Shown here: in pieces, positions 10,061 through 19,481 of the stretch
Layout: each line of letters opens with the position of its first letter
Position numbering within the stretch: the stretch's first letter is position 1
Origin: Penaeus vannamei
Lineage: Eukaryota > Arthropoda > Malacostraca > Decapoda > Penaeidae
Assembly (NCBI RefSeq): GCF_042767895.1
Contig: NC_091570.1
Location: 15,996,315 to 16,023,814 of the forward strand
Length of the DNA stretch: 27,500 nucleotides
Direction of reading: 5' to 3'
Translations under genes and position numbers: made by a program
Notes under the pieces: model-generated
What the model was told of the DNA's origin: nothing
What the model saw: only the letters and a program-made list of their open reading frames with translations
Database searches by the model: none

Positions 10061-10125
10061 GGAGGGAGAAAAAAAGGAAAAGGGAGAGAGAGAGAAAAAG
10101 AAGAAGAAAAAAAAATGTGAATAAA
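10061..10125. repeat. Short purine tract
   Basis: GGGAGA, AAAAGG and GAGAGA purine sequence ends in A-rich DNA. Confidence 0.8.
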
Positions 10126-10189
10126 GGTGTTGATTAAGAGAGAAGGAGGAGTCTTTCCCCTTAACACCTCTTTTAAATTATGTCATTTT

Positions 10190-10660
10190 CATTTTTTTTT
10201 CTTCTCTCTCTCCCTCATTTCTTTTCTTTCGAATTCCCAAGTCTCCTCATCCAATTCTTGTTTCTTTTTTGGGTCGTGTACACTAGTTTCTGTTCTTCGC
10301 GTGTTCATCTTTATCTTCTCTCTCTCTCCATTACTCTACTTACCACCTTTCTTGTCGTCACCAACACTACTACCTCCTCGTCTTCCTCCTTCTCCTTCTC
10401 CTTGCAATTTTTCTCCTCCTCCTCCTTTTCCCCTTTCATCCTCCTCTTTCTCCTCTCCCAATTCTCTTTCTTCTTTCATAATTTTCTCCTCCTCTTCCAC
10501 CTATCTCCCCCTTTCCTCCTTCTCCTCCTGTTCTACCACCTCCCACTCCATCTTATCCCCCTCCCCCCCTCCCCCACCTCCTCCTCCTTCTCCAGGTCTG
10601 TCTCCATAATTCTCCCAACCATTCTTCACCCTCCTCCTCTCCCTTCTTCCTCCCTGGCAA
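10190..10660. repeat. Degenerate CTCCTC/TTCTCC pyrimidine tract
   Basis: The plus strand is dominated by CTCCT and TTCTCC steps with scattered AATT and CATC interruptions. There is no fixed period. Confidence 0.85.
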
Positions 10661-10680
10661 TCACCCACCCTTGAAATATG

Positions 10681-11115
10681 CAGGCTGGGGTGGGGGTGGG
10701 GGAGGGGGATGGAAAAGGGAGCTGGGGAGGGGGAGAGGGTGGGTTGGGGAGCTGGAGAAGGGTGTTGGGGAGTGGGATGGGGTTGGATTAGGAAGCTGGG
10801 GAGAGGGAGGGGGAAGGGGTGGGTTAGGGAGATGGAGAATGGGAGGATTTGGATTAGGGAACTGGGGAGGAGGAGGGGGAGGGGGTGGGTTAGGGAGCTG
10901 GGGAGGGGGAGGGCTGGGTTAGGGAGCTGGGTAGGGGGAGGGGGAGAGAGGGGGAGGGGTTGGATTAGGGAGCTGGGGAGGGGGGAGAGGGGGTGGATTA
11001 GGGAGCTGGAGAGGGGGAGAGGGGGGTGGATTAGGGAGCTGGGGAGGGGGAGAGGGGGTGGATTAGGGAGCTGGGGAAGAGGAGGGGGTGGATTGGGTGA
11101 CTTGGTGGGGGGGGG
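10681..11115. repeat. G-rich minisatellite, about 33-bp unit, about 11 copies
   Basis: The unit GGATTAGGGAGCTGGGGAGG plus a GGGGAGAGGGGGT tail starts near 10784, 10818, 10852, 10886, 10917, 10962, 10995, 11028 and 11059. Spacing is mostly 31-34 bp. More diverged copies lie upstream. Each unit carries several GGG/GGGG runs, so the array is strongly G-quadruplex-capable. Confidence 0.92.
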
Positions 11116-11129
11116 GTAGAGGGAGGGAA

Positions 11130-11930
11130 AAGCCTACGGAAAAGAAGAGGATAGGATGAAGAAAGGTCTAGATGGAAGATGGAGGAGGAGGAAAAGATTA
11201 AAAGGAAGAAGGAAAATTGGGAGAAGGATGAAAAGAAGAAGAGAAAAGGATGATGGAAACAAGAAAAATGGGAACAGGAAGAGGAGGAATAGGAGAATTA
11301 GCAGGAAACAAGAAACTGGAGTAGCACTAGGAGTAGGAGGGAAAATAAAGAGAGAAAAAAAGATGGGCGACGACGAAGTAAGGAGGAAGAGGAGGGAGAG
11401 GAGGAGGTGGAAGAGGAGGAGGAGGAGGAGGAGGAGCCAGAGACGGAGGAGTAGGAGGAGGAGCCAGAGACGGAGGAGGAGGAGGAGGGAGAGGAGGAGG
11501 TGGAAGAGGAGGAGGAGGAGCCGGAGACGGAGGAGGAGGAGCCAGAGACGGAGGAGGAGTAGGAGGAGAAGCCAGAGACGGAGGAGGAATAGGAGGAGGA
11601 GCCAGAGACGGAGGAGGAGGAGGTTGAAGAGGAGGAACCAGAGGAGGAGGATTAGCGGGAAAGTAAGGAGGAGGAGCCGCAGGAGAAGAAGTAGCAGGAG
11701 GAGAAGTAGCAGAAGGAGGAGGAGGAGAAGTAGGAAGCGGAGGAGGAGAAGTAGGAGGAAGAGGAGGAGGAGAAAAATGAGGAGGAGCTGCAGGAGGAGA
11801 AAGAGGAAGAGAAGTAGGAGGAGAAAGAGGAAGAGAAGTAGGAGTAGAAAGAGGAAGAGAAGTAGGAGGAGAAAGAGGAAGAGAAGTAGTAGTAAGAGGA
11901 GGAGGAGGAGGAGGAGTAAGAGGGGGAGTG
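11130..11930. repeat. (GGA)n purine array with nested 30-bp units
   Basis: GGA/GAA trinucleotides carry embedded longer units. GAGGAGCCAGAGACGGAGGA recurs about six times between 11430 and 11625. GAGGAGAAAGAGGAAGAGAA recurs four times at 30-bp spacing (11799-11885). Plus frames give Arg/Lys-rich peptide and the minus strand poly-Leu, both from one trinucleotide. These are not genes. Confidence 0.92.
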
Positions 11931-12145
11931 AGTCAGTAAATATTTGCCATGGAAGTGCAAACACACTATCCCATTCACTCCCTTAATCTAATGAAACAGT
12001 CCATCAACATTCTTTTGAAAATGTCTGGCCATGTTATGACTCGTTTAAAGTTTAAGTCGGAGGCTCTCGGGGCGCTGAACACGGGGGAATAATGGCCCGG
12101 ATTTTGCGATTGTTGTGCGTGATACTTATGGAATTTGTTTGTTTA
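11931..12145. promoter_or_regulatory. Unique island with forkhead-type motifs
   Basis: Complex sequence begins at the end of the purine array. GTAAATA (11936-11942) and GCAAACA (11957-11963) are two forkhead core matches 21 bp apart. CpG-containing sequence (CTCGGGGCGCTGAACACGGG) lies at 12067-12086. An ATG at 12092 leads at once into CT repeat. Function is inferred from motifs. Confidence 0.25.
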
Positions 12146-12149
12146 GTCC

Positions 12150-12475
<326 letters not shown>

Positions 12476-12579
12476 TGATTTTTTTGGTTTGTTTGTTCGT
12501 TTTTAGTCCTTTTTTAGGGGGCTTCTTCGTTTGTTGTTTAGGTGTGTCGTTGTTGAGGTTGTTTGTTGTGCTGTTATTT

Positions 12580-13250
12580 TTTTATTTCATAATTATTATT
12601 GTTATTATTATTATTATTGTTATTTTTATCATTGTTATTATCATTATCATTACTACTGCCACTACCACTGCTTTGATGATGATGATGATGGTGATTGTTA
12701 TAATCATCATTATCAATGTTATTATTACTACTTTTATTGTAATCAATTTCATTATAATTGTCATTATCATCATTATCATTCTTATTGTTATTATCATTAT
12801 TATTAGTATCATTCTTATTGTTATGATCATTATTATCAATATCATTATTATAGTCTTTTATAATGATTATCATCATCATCATCATCATAATTGTTATTAT
12901 TATCATCATTATTGTCAACATCATCAATAACTAATAATAATGATAATATAATTATCACGATTATGGTGATGATAATAAAAACAAGGATAACAATAATAAT
13001 GATAACGATAGATAAAATAATGATTATAATAATAATGCTGAGGAGAGTAAGGGTGACAACATGATGATAAGTAATAATAATGATAAAAAGGATAAAAGTA
13101 ATAATAATAAAGAAGATAATGATGATTATAAAAACAACCACAACAACAACAATAATATTAATAATGGTTATAATAATGAAATTAATAACAATGATACTGC
13201 TGCTACTACTACTAATGCTAGCATCACTAACAATAACATAAACAAGAAAA
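12580..13250. repeat. Degenerate trinucleotide tract that flips strand in the middle
   Basis: From about 12590 to 12925 the plus strand is built of ATT, ATC and GTT trinucleotides. From about 12930 to 13230 it is built of AAT, GAT and AAC, the complementary set. The switch occurs near CATCAATAACTAATAATAAT. The two halves are therefore loosely inverted relative to each other, and a transcript of either strand could fold back imperfectly over several hundred bases. Confidence 0.8.
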
Positions 13251-13255
13251 GATAA

Positions 13256-13423
13256 ATACGAAACAATTTGTTGAACTTTTTTTTGTTCGTTTTACAAAGA
13301 TTTTCAATACATTTAATTCTTTCTTTCTCTTTTCTGCAATTCGTTCGCTCTAGACCTGATATTCGAGGCGCCAATATCAAAAACACAGAGAAAATTGAAC
13401 AAAATTGAACACAAAGCTGGGAG
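13256..13423. other. Unique spacer, no gene seen
   Basis: T-rich, then mixed sequence with a CTCTAGACCTGATATTCGAG patch. AAAATTGAAC is directly repeated at 13391 and 13401. Confidence 0.5.
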
Positions 13424-13715
13424 ATACACACGCACACACACACACACTCACACACATACACACAAAAAGAACCACACACACACACAAAGAAACACAAAGA
13501 ACCACACACACACACACACACAACTCCCAAAGAACCACACACACACACACACACACAACTCCCAAAGAACCACACACACACACACACACAACTCCCAAAG
13601 AACCACACACACACAACCTCCTCCATCCCCACCCCACCCCTGTCTACACCCACACCCACACACACCCACACACCCACCCACACACCCGCCCACTCACCCT
13701 CTGCTAACCTACTGA
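13424..13715. repeat. (CA)n with an inserted 15-bp phrase repeated at 33-35 bp
   Basis: CA tracts are punctuated by AACTCCCAAAGAACC at 13522, 13557 and 13590, plus earlier partial versions near 13464 and 13494. Microsatellite slippage has become part of a minisatellite unit. The 3' side decays to CCCACACA. Frames are Thr/His or Val/Cys strings. Confidence 0.92.
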
Positions 13716-13821
13716 TCCAACTTTATGCGCTTGTCAACGATTCAACAAAAGCGATTAAAAATTCCGTTCTTTCAATGTCAAGTCACACACAAGCACACAA
13801 GCACATCAACAAAGAAAGAGA
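13716..13821. other. Short unique spacer
   Basis: Mixed sequence containing CAAAAGCGATTAAAAATTCC, then CACAAG repeats. No feature is supported. Confidence 0.5.
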
Positions 13822-14450
13822 ATGGGGGAGGGAAGATAAGTGTGGGGGTGAAACGTGGGGGTGGGGGGGAGAGTAGTGGGGATGAGAGGGGAGGAGAGTG
13901 GGGAGGAGAGTAGGTCGGGGGGTGGGGGTGGGGGTGGGGAGGGAAGGGGTGGAAGGGAGGGGAGGAGAGTGGGGGGGGGGTGGAAGGGAGGGGAGGAGAG
14001 TAGGGGGGAGGGAGGGGAGATGAGTTTGGGGGAAGGGAAGAGAGGAGAGTGTGGGGGGGGAGGGTGGGGAGGAAAGTGGGAGAAAGGGAGAAGGGGAGAA
14101 GGGGTTGAAGGGAGGGGGGGAGAGTTTGAGGGAGGGAGGGGAGATAAGTGTGGGGGAAGGAAGGAGAGCAGAATGGGGAGAATTGAGGGGAGGAAAGTGT
14201 TTAGGAAAGGGAGAGGAGAGAAGAACGGGGAGGGAGAGGAAGAGAGTAGGGGGAAAGGAGGAGAGTGTGGGGAAGGAAGAGCAGTAGAAAATAGGCGGAA
14301 GGAAAGGGAGAAGAATATGAGAATAAAGGAAGGAGAGAAGAATGGGAAGGAAGGAAAGAAGATAAGAATGAAAGAGGAGGAAAGGGGGAAGAGAGAAAAA
14401 AAGAAAGAGAGAAAAGCAACAAGGGAGAAAAAAAAGAAGCTAACAGAGCC
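13822..14450. repeat. G-rich then A-rich purine minisatellite
   Basis: GGGGAGGAGAGTGGGGGGGG and GGTGGAAGGGAGGGGAGGAG phrases repeat at about 35-45 bp up to about 14160. They grade into GAAGGAAAG and AGAAAAAG. Runs of 7-9 G are common. Open frames on both strands are Gly/Arg/Glu or Pro/Ser/Phe. Confidence 0.9.
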
Positions 14451-14699
14451 AGGGAGAAAGAGACCATGGACGCCCCGAATAAAAAAAAGGGAAAAAAAAG
14501 AACACCGCCTAAACACAACCCTTAATAATATGCACCACTTACTTATCTTAACATATTTAGTTTTAATTTAGCTGTCAGCCTATCCTGCCGCCCTCTCCCA
14601 GGTCCTCAAGGGGATGCTTTGTCATCTCTTGCATAAACAAGCAGAGACAACACGAAAAGCCTTCGGGTTGTGTTTCCACTGTAACCGACCGCTTCCCTT
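14451..14699. other. Unique island with a short open frame
   Basis: Mixed sequence. An ATG at 14614 begins about 30 ordinary residues including KAFGLCFHCNRPLP, then enters the CT minisatellite and stays open for 480 codons of Ser/Leu/Phe. The Cys-x-x-Cys is suggestive but too short to assign. CCAGGTCCTCAAGG lies just upstream. I cannot confirm a gene. Confidence 0.3.
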
Positions 14700-15245
14700 G
14701 CTGTCAGCCTCCTCCTCTCCTCTCTCTCTCTTCTTCTCTTCTCTCTTTCTATTCTTCTTTTCTTCTCTTCTCTCTTTCTTGCTATCAGCCTCCTCCTCTC
14801 CTCTTCTCTCTTTCTATTCTTCTCTTCTCTCTTTCTTGCTGTCTGCCTCCTCCTCTCCTCTCTCTCTTTCTATTCTTCTCTTCTCTCTTTCTGTTCTTCT
14901 CTTCTCTCTCTTTCTATTCTTCTCTTCTCTCTTTCTTGCTGTCTGCCTCCTCCTCTCCTCTCTCTCTCTCTTTCTATTCTTCTCTTCTCTCTTTCTTGCT
15001 GTCTGCCTCCTCCTCTCCTCTCTCTCTCTCTTTCTATTCTTCTCTTCTCTCTTTCTTGCTGTCTGCCTCCTCCTCTCCTCTCTCTTTCTCTCTTTCTATT
15101 CTTCTCTTCTCTCTTTCTTGCTGTCTGCCTCCTCCTCTCCTCTCTCTCTCTCTTTCTCTCTCTTTCTATTCTTCTCTTCTCTCTTTCTTGCTGGCTGCCT
15201 CCTCCTCTCCTCTCTCTCTCTCTCTTTCTATTCTTCTCTTCTATC
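14700..15245. repeat. 60-bp CT-rich minisatellite, eight copies
   Basis: GCTGTCTGCCTCCTCCTCTC occurs, with minor variants (GTCAG, ATCAG, GGCTG), near 14700, 14782, 14838, 14938, 14998, 15058, 15119 and 15191. Central copies are spaced exactly 60 bp. Each is followed by CT dinucleotides and TTCTATTCTTCTCTTCTC. The 60-bp unit is a whole number of codons, so plus frames show a 20-residue repeat. The opposite strand is open too. Confidence 0.93.
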
Positions 15246-16075
15246 TTTCTATTCATGTCTTCTCTCTTTCTGTGCTTCTCTTCTCTCTGTCTCTTCTTCC
15301 CTTCTCTCTTTCTATGCTTCTCTTCTCGCTTTCTCTATTTTCTTCGCTCTCTCTCTCTTTTATGTCTTTTCTTCTCTTCTCTCCTTTTCTATTTTTTTCT
15401 CTCTCTTTCTGTCTTTTCTTCTCATCTCTCTCTCTCTCTGTCCCCTTCTCTCTTTTCTCTCACTCTCTCTTTTCTTCTCTTCTCCTTCCCTCTCTCTCTT
15501 TTCTTGTCTCTTTCTCTCATTTCTTCTCTCTCTCTCTTTTTGTCTTTTTTCTCTTCTCTCTTTCTCTATTTTCTTCTTCTTCACATTCTCCCTCTCTCTC
15601 TCTCTCTCTCTCTCTCCTTCTTCTTCTTCTTCTTCATCTTCTCTTTCCTTCTTCTTCATCATCTTATCTTTTCTTCTTTCTCATTCTCTCGTTCTCTCCG
15701 TTTATGTATGTATGTATGTGTCTACATCTACCTATCTATCTTTTTATCTATACATTTATGTATCTTTCACCTACTCCCCTCTCTTCTTCGACCATACGTT
15801 TCATCACTATCTTCCTCCTTTCTCTCCTCTTCCTACCTTACTTTCTACCTTCTTTCCTTATTATCCTCTTTATCTTCTTTCCTTACTCCCTCTTTCTCTC
15901 TTTCTTTTGTCCTCACTGCTCTCTTCTTCCCTCTTCACTCTCTTTCGCATTGTCATTATCACTTCCACCCTTTCTCTTCCCTTTCTCCTACCACTCACTT
16001 CTTTCAGTCTCTTTCTCTTTCTCTCTCTCTATCTGTCTGTCTGCCTCACTGCCTGACCGTCTTTCTCCCTTTCTC
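15246..16075. repeat. Degenerate CT/TTC pyrimidine tract
   Basis: CT, TTTCT and TTC steps show no stable unit, with a short TATG/CTAT patch at 15706-15760. It continues the texture of the 60-bp array. Confidence 0.88.
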
Positions 16076-16107
16076 CTTCACTTCTTCACTTCACTTCACT
16101 TCACTTC
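16076..16107. repeat. (CACTT)n pentanucleotide microsatellite
   Basis: About five CACTT units follow a slightly altered CACTTCTT. Confidence 0.9.
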
Positions 16108-16235
16108 ACACAAAGTAGGGAGAACTCATACACTTTTCGATGCTTTTTGTTCATTATTATTTTTTTTCGTTCTATCTTTAGCTATACAAATACTATTGTT
16201 TATCATTCAAAATTGCTGCACGTGGTTTTAGCCAA
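16108..16235. other. Unique spacer, no gene seen
   Basis: T-rich mixed sequence with no motif of note. Confidence 0.5.
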
Positions 16236-16604
<369 letters not shown>

Positions 16605-16885
16605 AAAATTGTATTTTCCCCTCCATTCCTTACGCCATTTCTCTCATTTTCTCTCACGGCGACCGATGAACAACTATTTAACATTTTTTTAATCAGTGTC
16701 AACGATCTTAAATGATAGCACAAGGCGTGCGACGAAGGAAAAAAAATACAAGTAAAAAAAAAGAAAAAAAAACAAGAAGAAATAACGTGCACCCCAAGAC
16801 GCCCTTGAGAAAATATTGAATCCTTCACACCTCGCTGTCTTATCCTAAAGCCGAACTTTCTCCTTCTGTTCAGCGCGTGTCTTTA
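16605..16885. other. Unique island, no gene seen
   Basis: Complex sequence with CpGs (CACGGCGACCGATG, AGGCGTGCGACGAAGG) and A-rich interruptions at 16739-16780. No useful frame or recognised motif cluster is present. Confidence 0.45.
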
Positions 16886-17404
16886 AAGTCCTTTCCTCCC
16901 TACCCCTCCTAACCCCCCCCCTCCCACTCCTCTATCCTCTCCCCTCCTCCCCTTCCTTGCCCATCATCTGAATTTCCCTCTTCCTCGATTCTCGCTTTTC
17001 TCTTTCCTTCGTCAACTTTCCCCTCTCCTCAATTCTGTTTCTCCTCCTCCCCTCCTTTCCTCTCTCCTCTTCCCTCTTCATTCCCCTCCTTCGTCTCTCT
17101 CCTGTTCGCCTCTCCTCGGCCCTCCTCTTCCTTCTCGTCACCTCGCTTCCTCCTCCCTCTCTTCCCCGCCCCCCCCCCCCGTCTCTCTTCCTCCTCTCCT
17201 ACTCCTTCCCTCTCCCCTCTTCTCCCCTTCCTTCCTCCACTCCTCTTCTCTCACCTCCCCTTCTCCTTCCCTCTCCCCTCTTCTTCCCTCACCTCCTCCA
17301 CCTGTCCCCGTCTCTCTTCTCTCCTCCCCTCTTCTCCCCTTCCCTCCTCCTTCCTTTCCTCCACTCCTCTTCTCTCTCCTTCTCCTTCCTTCCCCTTCCC
17401 CTCC
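16886..17404. repeat. C-rich polypyrimidine tract
   Basis: About 520 bp of CTCCTC, CCCCTC and TTCCC sequence with little purine. It includes a run of 12 C near 17168. The phrase TCTCCCCTTCC plus TCC is repeated. It immediately precedes the gene-like island. Confidence 0.9.
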
Positions 17405-17612
17405 CCAACCCGCCGGCCTGATGAGTTTGGGGGTAATTCGTAGGTCGGGAAGCATTCCTAAGAAAACACTGAAGCCTGAAATGAACCCGGAGAGAATCGT
17501 CAGCCTCTATTTTCACGCGTTTAAGTAATTGTCCTTGGATCTTATAGGTATTCTTGTTTTTTATTTATTTATTTTTTTTAATTATCATTTTCTATCTTTT
17601 TTTTCTTTTTAG
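17405..17612. other. Unique sequence ending in a splice-acceptor-like tract
   Basis: Complex CpG-bearing sequence (17405-17545) passes into T-rich DNA ending TTTTTTTTCTTTTTAG at 17612. This is a strong polypyrimidine-AG signature on the plus strand. If it is used, this stretch is intron or upstream exon. No coding frame is convincing within it. Confidence 0.4.
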
Positions 17613-17660
17613 AAGGAAAAGGATAAGGTCTTCGCGAGATGGCTGACTTGCTGCTATGAC
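17613..17660 (+). other. Candidate 48-bp coding exon, unidentified
   Basis: Between the TTTTTAG at 17612 and a GTAAGG donor-type sequence at 17661 lie exactly 16 codons, phase 0 to phase 0. They read KEKDKVFARWLTCCYD with no repeat character. The frame is closed by the TAG that ends the acceptor and, if not spliced, runs on to a stop at 17903 (97 codons). I recognise no family. The segment overlaps promoter-type motifs (TTCGCGAGATGGC, TGACGTAA), so either the splice signals or the regulatory motifs may be coincidental. Confidence 0.25.
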
Positions 17661-17905
17661 GTAAGGGAATATATATTCTCCCTTTTTGACAGCTCTGGCC
17701 AATCAGAGAGCCGATCTCCAGTGACGTCAGGCGATTGTTTCCGTGGTTCCGACCAATCGCGAGCCTCGGTGAATGGCCGGGGCAAAATGACGTCACAGGG
17801 GGAAGCATATACGTCACACTTTTCACTCGCAATCTTTACACGTAATTCTAACAGGTTAGGAAGTATAAAATGTAAAAGGAAATTATTTTCGCCAAGCTTT
17901 TGAAA
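17631..17905. promoter_or_regulatory. Candidate promoter: CRE and CCAAT motifs between opposed TATA-like boxes
   Basis: Exact cAMP-response elements TGACGTCA lie at 17722-17729 and 17788-17795, with variants TGACGTAA (17657-17664) and TACGTCA (17810-17816). NF-Y-type CCAAT boxes lie at 17699-17703 (TGGCCAATCAG) and 17753-17757. A TATAAAAT box is at 17864-17871, about 50 bp after the last CRE variant. A palindromic GAATATATATTC (17667-17678) could serve the minus strand. TTCGCGAGATGGC (17631-17643) resembles TCGCGAGA and YY1 core-promoter motifs. These families commonly combine in CREB/ATF plus NF-Y promoters. Transcription start sites are not determined. A divergent promoter is an inference. 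Confidence 0.5.
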
Positions 17906-18230
17906 ATTCCGGCTCGCAGTCCGGCGTTTACGAGTACATAAATACAGCTTGTGTAAAGGAGCAACAATGGCCTCTACTCCAAGCCGGGTTATTTTGATTA
18001 GTTTAGCCTCCTAATGACCGAGTAAATGTTTAAGCCAGACAATTACCAGGACAAAGAGGTTCCATGTGTAATTGTATCCTCTCAGGAAATTAAGTTAGCA
18101 CGGAGATATACATTAATTAGTGTAGGACGGAGCAGGCACAGCGAGGCCCGGGTGTCAACGGTGATTTAACACACCTAGGAGCTTTCCCTTCAATCTGCAC
18201 ACACGCATACACGCACGGAGAGCTCTGGGA
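17906..18230. promoter_or_regulatory. Unique segment rich in SOX/homeodomain motifs, with a tiny ORF
   Basis: AACAATGG (17963-17970) is an exact SOX-type motif. GATTAG (17996-18001), CTAATGAC, CAATTACC and TAATTA (18114-18119) are homeodomain-type. The same AACAATGG gives a well-placed start codon for a 15-codon frame (MASTPSRVILISLAS) about 100 bp downstream of the TATA box, which could be an upstream ORF. The segment is complex and repeat-free. Either a 5' leader or an enhancer would fit. Confidence 0.35.
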
Positions 18231-18290
18231 GGCTGCGATGCGCCCGCCGTACTTGGATCTGGGAGACGGTTTCTGGCGCTTACGTGAGGA

Positions 18291-18340
18291 GGGCGGCGGG
18301 CGGCGGGCGGCGGGCGGCGGGCGGCGGGCGGCGGGCGGCG
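18291..18340. repeat. (GGGCGGC)n 7-bp GC-only repeat
   Basis: About seven units of GGGCGGC, pure G and C, sit in a CpG-rich setting (18230-18360) that contrasts with the AT repeats beside it. GGG runs separated by CGGC make it quadruplex-capable. A 7-bp unit rotates through all frames, so the Arg/Ala/Gly translations are not informative. Confidence 0.95.
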
Positions 18341-18420
18341 CGACGCACGACCTCGCACGGAATCAATTGCGAGAGGTTTATTACACGCTCGCATATCTGG
18401 CGTGTGTATGTTCCTATATA

Positions 18421-18421
18421 T

Positions 18422-18501
<80 letters not shown>

Positions 18502-18513
18502 ACATATATGTAG

Positions 18514-18547
<34 letters not shown>

Positions 18548-18579
18548 GTATGTATACATATATATGTAGATAGATATAG

Positions 18580-18668
<89 letters not shown>

Positions 18669-18870
18669 CGAAAGATAGATTGATAGATAGATAGATATAG
18701 ATAGATAGATATAAACACAGACACAGACACACACACACACAGACACACACACATATATATAGATAGATAAATATATAAATATAAATACACACATATATAT
18801 GTACACACACACAAACACACACATATATATTTATGTACACACACACACGCGCGCGATGAAGGACACAGAA
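18421..18870. repeat. Compound microsatellite TA-TATG-AGAT-CA
   Basis: TA runs from 18424 to 18493, then TATG/TACA-interrupted TA to 18570. About 90 bp of AGAT/TAGA follow (18579-18668), then diverged GATA to 18715. CA/CAGA with short ATATAT insertions ends in CGCGCGCG near 18848. Confidence 0.96.
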
Positions 18871-19059
18871 ACACAAAAACTATCCGAGTTCGTTCAGGGT
18901 CTGTATAGTATGTTAAGCACATAGTATAATGTATTTACTGCACTTCATCAAAGAAAACAAAAATAAAAAAACCTTCCTAGTTAGCAGCCATGAACGCCAT
19001 ATCTATATCTCTTTTTTTTCTTTTTGATAAAAATAAATCGGAACATGTAAAACAGGCTA
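18871..19059. other. Unique spacer, no gene seen
   Basis: Mixed AT-leaning sequence with A-rich stretches near 18950 and a T run at 19012. No motif cluster or frame is supported. Confidence 0.5.
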
Positions 19060-19130
19060 AATATACACACGTACACATCTACGCACATACATACATTCAC
19101 ACACACACACGCACACGCACACACACACAG
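19060..19130. repeat. Imperfect (CA)n
   Basis: ACAC is interrupted by GTAC, TACAT and GCAC variants. Confidence 0.9.
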
Positions 19131-19416
19131 AGGATACAGCAGTTGCATGCATTTGCTTTTGATGACAAAGCATGAAAATAATTGCAATAAAAACGCCCAT
19201 CCAAAAAATATGAATTTCAACGGATTCGAATTATTTTCTGGATGATGATTCAAGCGCACTCGATCAAGCGGAACAAACGATTGTTTTTTTTCTTTTTTAA
19301 TGTATTAAGCATCGGAATTAAAACAATTTGTGTCTCTGTTCACCATCGGGCTGATGACAGTGCTAGACGAGGAAAGTAAGAAATACAGAGGGAAATTATG
19401 GTGGATAATTAGATAA
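19131..19416. other. Unique AT-leaning sequence, no gene seen
   Basis: Complex sequence with GCATGCATTTGC near 19146 and no repeat. A GATGATGATTCAAG patch lies near 19242. No frame or domain is recognised. Confidence 0.45.
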
Positions 19417-19481
19417 ATACACACGCACGCGCGCGTACACACACACATGCGCGCGTACACACACACACGCGCGCGCGCACG
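19417..19481. repeat. 65-bp unbroken alternating purine-pyrimidine tract (CA/CG)
   Basis: CA and CG dinucleotides alternate without a break, including two GCGCGCGTACACACACACA-type blocks. Alternating CG/CA of this length is the classical Z-DNA-prone sequence. Confidence 0.9.

Noticed and set aside
10681..11115. Telomeric repeat (TTAGGG)
   Set aside because: The hexamer occurs once per 33-bp unit, never in tandem, and arthropod telomeres are usually TTAGG.
11134..11986. Overlapping 276-codon frames, poly-Leu on minus and Arg/Lys/Ser-rich on plus
   Set aside because: Both come from one GGA trinucleotide array. A poly-Leu membrane protein or RS-like protein is not supported.
14614..16056. 480-codon plus-strand frame
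   Set aside because: All but about 30 residues are translation of CT-rich repeats, and the opposite strand is also open over the 60-bp array.
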